Source: Paenibacillus sp. (GTDB taxonomy: Bacteria > Bacillota > Bacilli > Paenibacillales > Paenibacillaceae). Taken from it: a DNA stretch of 38,624 nucleotides. A program made the translations under genes and the position numbers. The notes under the pieces are model-generated. The model was not told the DNA's origin, ran no database searches, and saw only the letters and a list, made by a program, of their open reading frames with translations. Numbering within the stretch: position 1 is the stretch's first letter; each line of letters opens with the position of its first letter. Shown here in pieces: positions 1 through 7,750 of this stretch. The stretch lies in the NCBI GenBank assembly GCA_017512705.1, contig JAFWEX010000033.1, positions 1-38,624 of the forward strand, read 5' to 3'.

Positions 1-4
1 CTTC

Positions 5-322
5 TCAAAGCACAACACCGCATCCCGCAACAACCTCAGAGACAAGAATACAGGCGAGATCAAATCGCGCCGCGCCGCCGAGCAGCAGGGCGTACAGCGC
101 CAAGGGGCGCTTGCGCAGCTGAGCCAGCACAGCCTCTCGCTCCGCCTCGCTTAGCTGCGGCAGCTTGCCTGTGACCGTGAACACGCCGGGATTGGCTGTT
201 CCGGTCTGATCTACCTCAGCGGAACCGGACACAGTCTCTTCCGAATCCGCTGCTGTATTCACCTCTGCTGTCCACACCCCGGGGGACATATGCAGCTCAA
301 TCTTCCATTTTTCGCTCATCAT
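5..322 (-). CDS. Hypothetical small protein downstream of the SNF2 helicase
   Basis: The protein has about 105 residues and no family that I recognise. The frame stays open to 343, but the run AGAGAGGGGG lies just before the ATGATG at 322-317, so translation probably begins there (MMSEKW). The first third is acidic and rich in Ser/Thr. It is followed by a helix-like stretch (QLSEAEREAVLAQLRKRPL) and a hydrophobic, Leu/Ala-rich end. It starts 49 bp after the helicase stop on the same strand, so the two are probably cotranscribed. In related bacteria a SWIM zinc-finger protein often sits beside this helicase; this could be the front part of such a gene broken by a frameshift near the window edge, but that cannot be decided here. 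Confidence 0.55.
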   Translation of the reverse strand: MMSEKWKIELHMSPGVWTAEVNTAADSEETVSGSAEVDQTGTANPGVFTVTGKLPQLSEAEREAVLAQLRKRPLALYALLLGGAARFDLACILVSEVVAGCGVVL

Positions 323-371
323 TATCCCCCTCTCTTCATTCATTATCTGAACTACCGTTTATCATGGTAAA

Positions 372-3300
372 CTACAGCCAGGTTTCCCCTTGCAGCGAGA
401 TCAGGCTACGCAGCTCGTCATCCGACATCTCGGTCAGCCAGTTCTCTCCTGAGCCAACAACCTGCTCGGATAGAGCCTTCTTGCTCTCAATCAGTTCATC
501 AATTCGTTCCTCTAATGTGCCCTGACAGATGAGCTTGTGCACCTGAACGTTGCGATTCTGTCCGATCCGGAATACACGGTCTGTCGCCTGATTCTCCACC
601 GCCGGATTCCACCAGCGGTCATAGTGAATCACATGGCTTGCCCTCGTCAGATTCAGCCCTACTCCACCAGCGCGAAGGGAAAGAACAAACATAGAAGGGC
701 CTTCTCCTTTTTGGAAGGTCTCCACCATCTCGTCCCGCTGCGCCTTCGATACACCACCATGCAGGAAGTAAGGCTCTACCTCATAACGCCGCTTCAGTCT
801 GGAGACTAACAGTTCCCCCATGGAAACATATTGGGTAAAGATCAGCGCCGACTCTCCGTTATCTTGAATAGCATCCAGTAATTCCAGGAGCCGCTCCATT
901 TTGCCTGACGCTTCCGCCTTGCCATGATCCCTCCGGCTGCTGTCTGCCAACGCAGGATGGTCACAGATCTGCTTCAATTTGGTTAAGGACGATAACACGA
1001 TGCCTTTGCGTGCAATGCCATTTCGGCCGTCCAGACCGCCCATAAGCTCATCCACCACACGTTGATACATTATCGTCTGCTCCGGGGTCAACGAACAATA
1101 GGATTTCAGCTCAAGCTTCTCTGGCAGATCTTTGCGAATATCCGGATCACTTTTCAACCGGCGAAGCATAAAGGGAGAGACCAGCCGGTGAAGCTCACGC
1201 AGGGAGGCCGCATTTTCCTCCGTTGGAGCGAGCCCCGTGTAACGCTGACGAAACGAAGTAGATGTGCCCAGGTATCCAGGATTGAGGAATTGGAAAATCG
1301 ACCAAAGCTCACTCAGCCGGTTTTCCACAGGCGTCCCTGTCATCGCAATACGATGAAAAGTAGATAATCGCATGACACTCTGTGCCTGCTTCGTACGGTA
1401 ATTCTTAATATACTGCGCCTCATCCAGTACAACGGTAGACCAGTGCAATGAAGCCAGGTCCGGGCCGTCACGGCCAGCCAGATGATACGTGGTGAGTACA
1501 ATGTCATATTTCTGAGCCTCCGCTTGGAAGACATCACCATGCAGCCGCTGTCCACCGTGATGAATGTACAGAGACAGGTCTGGTGCAAAACGCTTCAGCT
1601 CACGTTGCCAGTTACCCAGTAGCGATGTTGGACAGACGATAAGAGCAGGCCACTGACCTTCGAGAAGATCGGCAGAACCCTGCGAAGCAGCCATATGCAA
1701 CGCTCCATTGGACTTACTTCGCTTGGACTCCTTGGCCCCCTTCTGTTCACGTTCAGACATTACTTCAGCTATCGATGTTCCATGTGCAGTTCGATCAACA
1801 ACTGCATCCCCCTGCGCTTCCTGCAAAGTTTTCTGCTGCTCTTCCTGTTTGCGATCGAGCAAACAGGTGATGACCTGAATCGTTTTCCCGAGGCCCATAT
1901 CATCAGCAAGACACACCCCGAAACCTAGCTCACCCATAGCAGATAACCACTGAAACCCACGTTCCTGATACGGCCGCAGTTCTCCATGCAGCTCCGCAGG
2001 CACTGGACGCGGTTCAATGTTGCGAAGCACCTGTCCTTCGAGCAGGAAAGCAAGCATGCCTTCGGATTCAGCACCGAAGACAGACATCCCTTTCCATATG
2101 GAATCTTCCCCTTCATCCGCAGCCAGGTGTAGCCATTCGGAAAGAGGCATATATTGCTCTTCTTCTTTTTTCATATAACGCATTACTTGGCGAATCTCTT
2201 TGGTATCCACTTCAATCCATTCCCCGCGGAACATCACGTAGGGAACGGTGGATTCAGCCAGTTCGGCGAGTTCCTCAGCCGTAATCGGCTTACCATCCAA
2301 CATCGGCTCTGCTGTAAAAGCAACCAGTTGCTCCATGCCCAGCGCAGACACAGCCCCAGGCTGACGATCAGGGGCTCCATTCACCATCTGCAAGCGCAAC
2401 CCAGCACGTCGTTTTCCCGCACGGCTCCATCTCGAAGGCATCAAGACCGTTACTCCTGCCTTTTGCAGCTTGGGAACCGCATGAGTTAGAAACTCAAAAA
2501 AGCTCTGCTGCTGCAGGTGAATCCCCTCGGGACGAGCATACAACAAAGCGGTCTCCAATTCCGGAGCCAGTTCAGAAGCCTCACCGATAGCCATTAGTAA
2601 TTGCTCTGCCACTGAGGGGTAATAGACCTTGCCGCGATCCAGGTCACGCTCAGGATGTGCCCATATACTTCGTGCAGGCAGCCTGAAGCCTGATTCCTGA
2701 TCACTATTCACCCAGAAGCTGATCCCCCAGGTGGAATCTGTTTCACCTAGTGGTGGCTCCAGTCGCAGGACCAGTTCGAGTTTCCCCTCGACAGGCGGCG
2801 TCTCCTCAGCGCGTAACGCAGGGATTGTCGTCCCCCCCGCTTCTTGAATCATATCGACAAAGGCAGTCATTTCATCTGTCGGTCCCTGTACGGTAACAGG
2901 ACGGAACATCGAGATCAGACTATTCCACCAGAGTTCGGATACAGGTGAAGAACCACGTCTGAACGAAGTCCGGTAACGGGACAGCTCACTATCCATGCCT
3001 TCGAGTTCACTTGTCACCACTGCATGTATGATACCGCTCATAAATGAAAATAACACAGCCCCTGCGGCTTCCTCCCTTGTCTCGGGCTCCATGAAGGCGT
3101 ATGCCACGGGCGCCGACAGCGCAATGGGCGGCATCGACTCTGCAAGACTTCTGAAACGCTCCTGATCTTCTTCAAGCTGCAAACGCGGCCGCCAAACTCC
3201 TGTTAAAGTCTCCTGTCCGGTTCGCCTTCTTGCACCTGTCTTCGCGGCAAATCCAGCGGCCGGAGCAAATGCACCTCGCAGCATTAGTTCCTGAGTGAAC

Positions 3301-3662
3301 TGTGCTGCCTTGACCCAGTAACGCATCTCCTCTCCAGCCTGAATGCCAGCTGCATGCAGCATCCGATCATCCCACTGCAACAGCAGCCTGAAAGCGTCCT
3401 TTGGGGGAACCGCCAAGCCTTCCAGTGTTCGTCCAAGCAACTGACGCCGTTTCGAATTTTTGGCTTCTGCCGTATTTCGAAGCGAATTCGGCCAGCGCAA
3501 TTCCGCAAGTCGCAGCGCCGCAGGCTGAAACAGACGACCTGCGTCGCCGAATTTCAGCTTTCTCACCACGTGGCTCCATGCATCCACACGAGGTTCCGAT
3601 GTCTCACCAGAAAAACAAAAAAATACGTCTCCAAGCCATACTCCATACAGCGATTGCATCAT
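372..3662 (-). CDS. SNF2/RapA-family DEAD-like helicase with N-terminal SNF2-associated domain
   Basis: The product is 1096 residues, a double-stranded-DNA translocase type ATPase of superfamily 2. The N-terminal half (about 1-540) resembles the bacterial SNF2-associated region. The ATPase core follows, with Walker A DDMGLGKT near residue 594, DEAQ near 748, and motif III MTGTPVENRLSELW. The C-terminal helicase lobe carries GGVGLNLTRASHVIHYDRWW and ends in the arginine-finger motif QATDRVFRIGQ near 1034. Between motif I and motif Ia there is an extra, hydrophilic Glu/Lys/Ser-rich segment of about 60 residues. The start (ATG at 3662 or 3659) follows GGGAGAC. It is the first gene of a minus-strand unit with the small gene at 5-322. 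The likely role is remodelling DNA-bound complexes such as RNA polymerase; this is inferred from the family. Confidence 0.93.
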   Translation of the reverse strand: MMQSLYGVWLGDVFFCFSGETSEPRVDAWSHVVRKLKFGDAGRLFQPAALRLAELRWPNSLRNTAEAKNSKRRQLLGRTLEGLAVPPKDAFRLLLQWDDRMLHAAGIQAGEEMRYWVKAAQFTQELMLRGAFAPAAGFAAKTGARRRTGQETLTGVWRPRLQLEEDQERFRSLAESMPPIALSAPVAYAFMEPETREEAAGAVLFSFMSGIIHAVVTSELEGMDSELSRYRTSFRRGSSPVSELWWNSLISMFRPVTVQGPTDEMTAFVDMIQEAGGTTIPALRAEETPPVEGKLELVLRLEPPLGETDSTWGISFWVNSDQESGFRLPARSIWAHPERDLDRGKVYYPSVAEQLLMAIGEASELAPELETALLYARPEGIHLQQQSFFEFLTHAVPKLQKAGVTVLMPSRWSRAGKRRAGLRLQMVNGAPDRQPGAVSALGMEQLVAFTAEPMLDGKPITAEELAELAESTVPYVMFRGEWIEVDTKEIRQVMRYMKKEEEQYMPLSEWLHLAADEGEDSIWKGMSVFGAESEGMLAFLLEGQVLRNIEPRPVPAELHGELRPYQERGFQWLSAMGELGFGVCLADDMGLGKTIQVITCLLDRKQEEQQKTLQEAQGDAVVDRTAHGTSIAEVMSEREQKGAKESKRSKSNGALHMAASQGSADLLEGQWPALIVCPTSLLGNWQRELKRFAPDLSLYIHHGGQRLHGDVFQAEAQKYDIVLTTYHLAGRDGPDLASLHWSTVVLDEAQYIKNYRTKQAQSVMRLSTFHRIAMTGTPVENRLSELWSIFQFLNPGYLGTSTSFRQRYTGLAPTEENAASLRELHRLVSPFMLRRLKSDPDIRKDLPEKLELKSYCSLTPEQTIMYQRVVDELMGGLDGRNGIARKGIVLSSLTKLKQICDHPALADSSRRDHGKAEASGKMERLLELLDAIQDNGESALIFTQYVSMGELLVSRLKRRYEVEPYFLHGGVSKAQRDEMVETFQKGEGPSMFVLSLRAGGVGLNLTRASHVIHYDRWWNPAVENQATDRVFRIGQNRNVQVHKLICQGTLEERIDELIESKKALSEQVVGSGENWLTEMSDDELRSLISLQGETWL

Positions 3663-3771
3663 TACAGTCTCCCGTCATCCCTTCGCATTGTTACTCTCCA
3701 TCATATACGAAAATGAAAGGATTTAAAAACATTTACGGATAAAAAGTACGGATAAACTCCATTTTATCCAC

Positions 3772-3811
3772 AAAAAAAATGCTCCTTCTCCAGAAAACGG
3801 ATAAGGAACAT
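3772..3811 (-). terminator. Rho-independent terminator after the CheW-like gene
   Basis: Read on the minus strand, a 9-bp stem (ATGTTCCTT with AAGGAGCAT, one wobble pair) is followed by eight T. It lies between the CheW-like stop (3866) and the helicase start (3662), so it separates the two transcripts. A perfect DnaA-box 9-mer (TTATCCACA, 3764-3772) abuts it. Confidence 0.85.
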
Positions 3812-3865
3812 TTCGTTTAATTGTTGAAAGAATTGAGGCGCCAAACCTTCATCGATTGCTTCGAA

Positions 3866-4297
3866 TCAAGATCGAACCAGACTGCCCAGCAATACATCCA
3901 GGTTCAATATACCCGCACGATGATCAGCACAAAATCCGATTTTGTCGAAAACGCCGATCATGAACCGACGATGCTCCTCAGCAGGTTCTTCGAAACGATC
4001 ATATATTACAACCGAGTCCACCATGTCTACAACCAGAGGCACAAAGCCGTTCTTGTATGGGACAACGATAATCCGTGTAGATGAGGTATCTTCCTGATCC
4101 GGCATGCCTAGCAACACGCGAAGACTCACGACCGAAACCACCTTACCGTACAATGAAGCAAATCCTCTGATCTCGGGACTTCCGAAAGGCACCGTTGTTA
4201 CTTCTACCATTCTGATGATTTCATGAACCTGATCAATGCGAAGCGCAAAAATCTGTTCTCCGACCGTGAAATTAATATATTGTACTACTTCATCCAT
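3866..4297 (-). CDS. CheW-like chemotaxis coupling protein
   Basis: About 143 residues covering a single CheW domain. In chemotaxis such proteins link receptors to the CheA kinase in the cytoplasmic signalling array. Visible family features are the opening QYINFTVGEQIFALRI, the segment HEIIRMVEVTTVPFGSPEIR, the GFASLYGKVVSVVSLR strand, and VPLVVDMVDSVV in the second half. I prefer the ATG at 4297 because the upstream ATG at 4309 has its Shine-Dalgarno directly against it, while 4297 has GGGGAC at a usable distance. No cheA, receptor or other motility gene is in the window, so it is an orphan coupling protein. A sigma-D-like promoter (4386-4413) about 90 bp upstream supports a chemotaxis role. 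Confidence 0.9.
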   Translation of the reverse strand: MDEVVQYINFTVGEQIFALRIDQVHEIIRMVEVTTVPFGSPEIRGFASLYGKVVSVVSLRVLLGMPDQEDTSSTRIIVVPYKNGFVPLVVDMVDSVVIYDRFEEPAEEHRRFMIGVFDKIGFCADHRAGILNLDVLLGSLVRS

Positions 4298-4385
4298 AAT
4301 TGTCCCCATACCCTCTCATTCCGTAAAATCAGATCTTCAACACGCTTTTGGCTGTCGAACTTTAGACGATGAGTCGTTACATGTT

Positions 4386-4413
4386 GTATCGGCAATTTGG
4401 GCGCAAATGTTTA
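4386..4413 (-). promoter_or_regulatory. Sigma-D-like (motility) promoter of the CheW-like gene
   Basis: On the minus strand TAAA (4413-4410) is followed by a 16-nt spacer and GCCGATAC (4393-4386). The Bacillus sigma-D consensus is TAAA, 14-16 nt, GCCGATAT, so only one base differs in the -10. It lies about 90 bp upstream of the CheW-like start, consistent with control by the flagellar/chemotaxis sigma factor. Confidence 0.75.
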
Positions 4414-4490
4414 GGGTTTAGACAACAAGAATCGCAGTCCTGACGCTTTTTTATCCTTTTTCTATAAATAGATTGTTAGATGCACTTTTC

Positions 4491-4716
4491 TGTGGATAAC
4501 TCATTAAATATTCTTTAAACTTGCTTTTCATGGATAAAAATATAAAGTTATTCCTGATTTGTGGATAAGTTGTGCACATATTGCTCACAACCTGTGGATA
4601 TATATATTAATTTATGTGGATATTCACTATTTTAATGTGGACATGTGATGTATTTGTTTGTAATTCTAACGCAGAACTTTGTCATATTCAGTTCTGTTAT
4701 CCTGTCGTGTGGACAT
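4491..4716. promoter_or_regulatory. Cluster of DnaA-box-like 9-mers in an AT-rich spacer
   Basis: Six same-direction copies of TGTGGAnAn, the reverse complement of the DnaA box TTATCCACA. Two are perfect (4491-4499 and 4560-4568), two are TGTGGATAT (4593-4601, 4615-4623) and two are TGTGGACAT (4636-4644, 4708-4716). The four middle copies are 33, 22 and 21 bp apart, near whole helical turns. The stretch between the CheW-like gene and the gene ending at 4732 (about 430 bp) is otherwise AT-rich and holds no gene. There is no dnaA or dnaN here, so a replication origin is unlikely; a chromosomal DnaA-binding cluster, as known in Bacillus, is the simplest reading. Confidence 0.6.
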
Positions 4717-4731
4717 ATTGTGGAAAGCCTT

Positions 4732-6705
4732 TCAATTGCCATATCTGAGTTCGGACTCCTGGCCCTTGTTATTCATATGACCGCCTTCAGCCCAATCGAT
4801 GAGGATTTGCGCTGTCTGTTCGAACTGGAACACTGGAAAGTAGTGACCATAAGGCACATCCACTTTTTGATAACCCGTGTGTAACCTAGTCGGAAAATAA
4901 TAATCCAAATCCTTTTCCGCCCAAACAACCAATGGATCTGCTTCATGCCCCATGTCCCGAACATTCCCGTACGTATCCCAAAAGCTCGCTGTCTGCCTGT
5001 GTCCCAAGTGAATCCACCGTAATAAATCCACATGTGCGCCCGCTATGCGAGGTGAACGAAGATAGCCGTGTACTCGCTCAGCCAGTCTCTCGACTCCCGC
5101 TTCCTCCATCACGTCACCCCTGCTTGAACGAAACATCCGTGCCCAACTCTGCCGAGGTCTAGCACGAAGCAAAACCCTGCCCACCCGACGCGGTAGGCGG
5201 AGCATCGGTTTGAATCGTCCATCTCTAGCATTGTCCGCGACAGGTTGGAGGAGAGCCAAACGACAATCGGTACGGCCGCTAAGCTGCAGGGCGGCCGCTG
5301 CGACAGAAGCACCCACAGAGTGACCAACCAGTTTGATTGGAGCCTGCATTTCCGATAAAGCATCGATAAGCGCTTGAACCTGGCCTGTAAATGCATCTTG
5401 TTCTGGATGAACAGGTGAACGACCAAATCCTGCGAGATCAACAATCCATACGGGATTGCCCGTAAGTCTATGCAGCTGTGATCCCAGTGGAAGCAGATCA
5501 TCCGCACTTTGGAGTAAACCGTGCACGATTACCCACGGCTCCCCCTCACCTTCCCAGCCTAACATTGCCAGATTACCTAATCGTGAACGGGTATAATGTG
5601 CCGGAGAAGCTCCCTCTTCAGGCTTGGGCAGAAGACGATAATCCAGATCAGCAATGACGAACGGCAGCTGCTCCCGGATATCAGGCCAACTTCTCCCCAT
5701 TCGCTTCAACAGCACCTCTGTCTCCTGTACTGGGAATGTTCGATCTGTAATAAAAGCCAGTGATTGCGCAGGTATACCGCTAATGCGGCTTCCCCCAAGG
5801 CTCATAAGACGTTGAATCCAGGACAGCGGTAATGCTCCTGCTGGTTTTGGTACACTCAGTTGTGTCGTGATAACATTCAGCAATTCCTTCATGTTCGGAC
5901 TCTCCTCCTTACGCGCCAACAGTGGATACGTCCCACCGAGCGGAGAATTATCCTGTATCAAAAATACCAAGATCTCTGCCACCACATCGTTCTCCACGAG
6001 TGGTAGCCAGTAAGATGACCCGCCAGGTACGACAGGCATAAAACCTCTCTGAACAGCGCCAATGAGTATTCCAATACCGCCTGTCTGCTCTGTCTCCCCC
6101 GTAGGACGAGGCCCAACCACTGTACTGGGATTTATGACAGATAACGGATAACCGTGCTGCTTCGCATGCTCTCGAATGTAACCATCTGCCTTAAATTTCA
6201 TCTCTTCATACGCGCTCTCTTGACTCCCCTTATGGCTCACCTCCATATGTTCCCCTTGCCGGACTCCCTGCCCGTAAGGACTCATAAAACCAACGACATG
6301 AATAAAATGTCGCAATCCTCCACTACGTTGGCGCTGGATATCCTCTGCCAACTGAGCAATCTCCTTAGCCCCTTGCATGAAGATTTGCTCCGCCGTCTCT
6401 CGTTCCAATGTAATGTCCATTGTGCCGCCCGCATGAAGAAGGATACTGGCCTGCTTGATGTGTTCACGATCCGCTTGAACAAGTCCCAGACCTGGCAGAG
6501 ATAAATCCCCCCTAATAAACGTTATCCGTTCAAAGTTCCTCACACCGTAACTTTCCAGTGCTGTTCTGGCCCGCTGTTCGGAGCGGACTAACAGAAGCAT
6601 ATGTATATTCGTTTTCTCCACAAGTTGTCTGACTGTTTCCTTCCCAATAAAACCGGTACTACCTGTCATGAAAAGAACGGTCTGTCCCCAATTGGTTAAG
6701 TTCAT
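4732..6705 (-). CDS. Fusion of extended short-chain dehydrogenase/reductase and alpha/beta hydrolase
   Basis: 657 residues with two enzyme domains. The N-terminal part (about 1-375) is an extended SDR of the NAD-binding/thioester-reductase kind, with the nucleotide-binding loop TGSTGFIG near residue 15, GDLSLPGLG, and a YEEMK (YxxxK) catalytic pair near 166, followed by INPSTVVGP. The C-terminal part (about 385-640) is an alpha/beta hydrolase with VHGLLQSADD (oxyanion region), nucleophile elbow GHSVGA near 462, a candidate acid in VVWAEKDLD and a candidate catalytic His in YGHYFPVF. The ATG at 6705 is chosen because GGAGG lies 7 nt upstream. It follows a TetR gene on the same strand, but a terminator lies between them, so it should have its own promoter. 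The substrate is unknown; fatty-acyl or polyketide-like thioester chemistry is possible. Confidence 0.85.
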   Translation of the reverse strand: MNLTNWGQTVLFMTGSTGFIGKETVRQLVEKTNIHMLLLVRSEQRARTALESYGVRNFERITFIRGDLSLPGLGLVQADREHIKQASILLHAGGTMDITLERETAEQIFMQGAKEIAQLAEDIQRQRSGGLRHFIHVVGFMSPYGQGVRQGEHMEVSHKGSQESAYEEMKFKADGYIREHAKQHGYPLSVINPSTVVGPRPTGETEQTGGIGILIGAVQRGFMPVVPGGSSYWLPLVENDVVAEILVFLIQDNSPLGGTYPLLARKEESPNMKELLNVITTQLSVPKPAGALPLSWIQRLMSLGGSRISGIPAQSLAFITDRTFPVQETEVLLKRMGRSWPDIREQLPFVIADLDYRLLPKPEEGASPAHYTRSRLGNLAMLGWEGEGEPWVIVHGLLQSADDLLPLGSQLHRLTGNPVWIVDLAGFGRSPVHPEQDAFTGQVQALIDALSEMQAPIKLVGHSVGASVAAAALQLSGRTDCRLALLQPVADNARDGRFKPMLRLPRRVGRVLLRARPRQSWARMFRSSRGDVMEEAGVERLAERVHGYLRSPRIAGAHVDLLRWIHLGHRQTASFWDTYGNVRDMGHEADPLVVWAEKDLDYYFPTRLHTGYQKVDVPYGHYFPVFQFEQTAQILIDWAEGGHMNNKGQESELRYGN

Positions 6706-6790
6706 CACTGTGCCTCCACACTATTTTAACTTCCTTTATTTTTTGCTCTGTCTTTGTCTCATTCAATATCAAACCTATAATTAGAACCAC

Positions 6791-6800
6791 ACAGTACTAA
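6791..6800. promoter_or_regulatory. Operator-like site upstream of the SDR-hydrolase gene
   Basis: ACAGTACTAA shares the AGTACTA core with the perfect palindrome ATAGTACTAT in front of the neighbouring TetR gene (7493-7502). A shared core before both genes suggests one regulator acts on both. This is inferred from two sites only. Confidence 0.4.
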
Positions 6801-6808
6801 TTATGTCC

Positions 6809-6833
6809 AAAAAAAAGCCTCGCTTAGCGAAGC
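6809..6833 (-). terminator. Terminator overlapping the end of the TetR gene
   Basis: On the minus strand GCTTCGC and GCGAGGC pair around a TAA loop that is itself the TetR stop codon, followed by eight T. It should separate the TetR transcript from the SDR-hydrolase gene downstream. Confidence 0.8.
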
Positions 6834-7480
6834 ATCTGACAAAATGTATGTGCCGACTGTTCAATAATGCCCAGATCACGAGAAGTGCCTGCTAGAATCA
6901 GCGAACCTTCCATTGCAGCAACAAATAGCGCAGCGGCCGCTCCAGAATCAATCCCTTTACGAAACTCTCCGCCTTCCACCCCTTGCTGAAGCAACTTCTC
7001 CACCATAGGAACAAGCTCTTGGAAAAAGTTCGAGATACTTGCCTTCACCTGGGAAGCATTTTCAGGTGCCTGCATGTACAGTGTGACAAACGGACACGTT
7101 CCTTCAAAGTTACGACTCTCTATGCCCGCTGAAAGCAATGACAGGAATGAATGGATTCGCTCCTGTACCCCACGCTCCCGCTGGCTGAGCAGTAGATATA
7201 GCTCTGATTCGTATTGAGCGATCCAGAACTGAACAACCGCCTGAAGCAGTTCCTCCTTATTTTTAAAATGATAATAGATGTTGGACTTAGACACGCCACT
7301 TACACGCACTACCTCATCCATGCTGACATACGCATAACCTTGCCGGAGAAATAGCTGCGCAGCGACTTCCACCGCTTTGGTGCGGTTCACTGGATTCGCA
7401 TGTCTGGGATTGGAGCTTCTAGGCTTGGCCGGTTCAGAAGATTTGGGAGTTCCTTGATGTGATATATTGTCTTTATTCAT
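6824..7480 (-). CDS. TetR/AcrR-family transcriptional regulator
   Basis: 218 residues. After a polar tail of about 30 residues comes the TetR DNA-binding domain (about 33-85): AVEVAAQLFLRQGY, then the helix-turn-helix MDEVVRVSGVSKSNIYYHF and the usual KNKEELLQAV. The rest is the all-helical ligand-binding domain; its middle and end (GTCPFVTLYMQAPE and the AAALFVAAMEGSL helix) are in the style of the QacR/AcrR group. No good Shine-Dalgarno precedes the ATG and the promoter-like bases lie very close, so the mRNA may be nearly leaderless. The palindrome at 7493-7502 suggests autoregulation, and the related site at 6791-6800 suggests control of the SDR-hydrolase gene. Confidence 0.92.
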   Translation of the reverse strand: MNKDNISHQGTPKSSEPAKPRSSNPRHANPVNRTKAVEVAAQLFLRQGYAYVSMDEVVRVSGVSKSNIYYHFKNKEELLQAVVQFWIAQYESELYLLLSQRERGVQERIHSFLSLLSAGIESRNFEGTCPFVTLYMQAPENASQVKASISNFFQELVPMVEKLLQQGVEGGEFRKGIDSGAAAALFVAAMEGSLILAGTSRDLGIIEQSAHTFCQMLR

Positions 7481-7492
7481 AACTAGATCTAT

Positions 7493-7502
7493 ATAGTACT
7501 AT
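7493..7502. promoter_or_regulatory. Palindromic operator candidate of the TetR gene
   Basis: ATAGTACTAT is a perfect 10-bp palindrome 13 bp before the TetR start, in the place where its promoter should be. The AGTACTA core recurs at 6791-6800. Confidence 0.45.
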
Positions 7503-7672
7503 TTTAACAAAAACAAGCAAAACGTTTAATAAAACCACAGCACTAGCATATTCACGCAGGAGTTGTCCACATTTAGATCATATACACACAGGATATCCAC
7601 ATGTAGTATTAACTCGGTGTAAAAATCATGTTTTATTCAGAAAAATAAGTTGATATTAAACGAACTATGTTC

Positions 7673-7720
7673 TTGACGAACACCGTTCGTGATGTTATAA
7701 ATGTAACGAACACCGTTCGT
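7673..7720 (+). promoter_or_regulatory. Sigma-A promoter with twin TetR-type operators
   Basis: The -35 TTGACG (7673-7678) and -10 TATAAA (7696-7701) are 17 bp apart. Two identical 15-bp inverted repeats ACGAAC-ACC-GTTCGT sit at 7676-7690 and 7706-7720, exactly 30 bp apart. The first overlaps the -35 and the spacer, the second covers the transcription start. This is a typical repressor layout, and the TetR gene at 8978 is the natural candidate for the protein that binds it. Confidence 0.85.
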
Positions 7721-7750
7721 GAACCGAGTATACAAAGGAGATGTCTACAA

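Noticed and set aside
4310-4731. Replication origin
   Set aside because: DnaA boxes and AT-rich DNA are present, but dnaA, dnaN, recF or gidA-type neighbours are absent.
7667-7750. N-terminal extension of the monooxygenase from the ATG at 7667
   Set aside because: This stretch contains the promoter and both operators, and translates the palindromes themselves.
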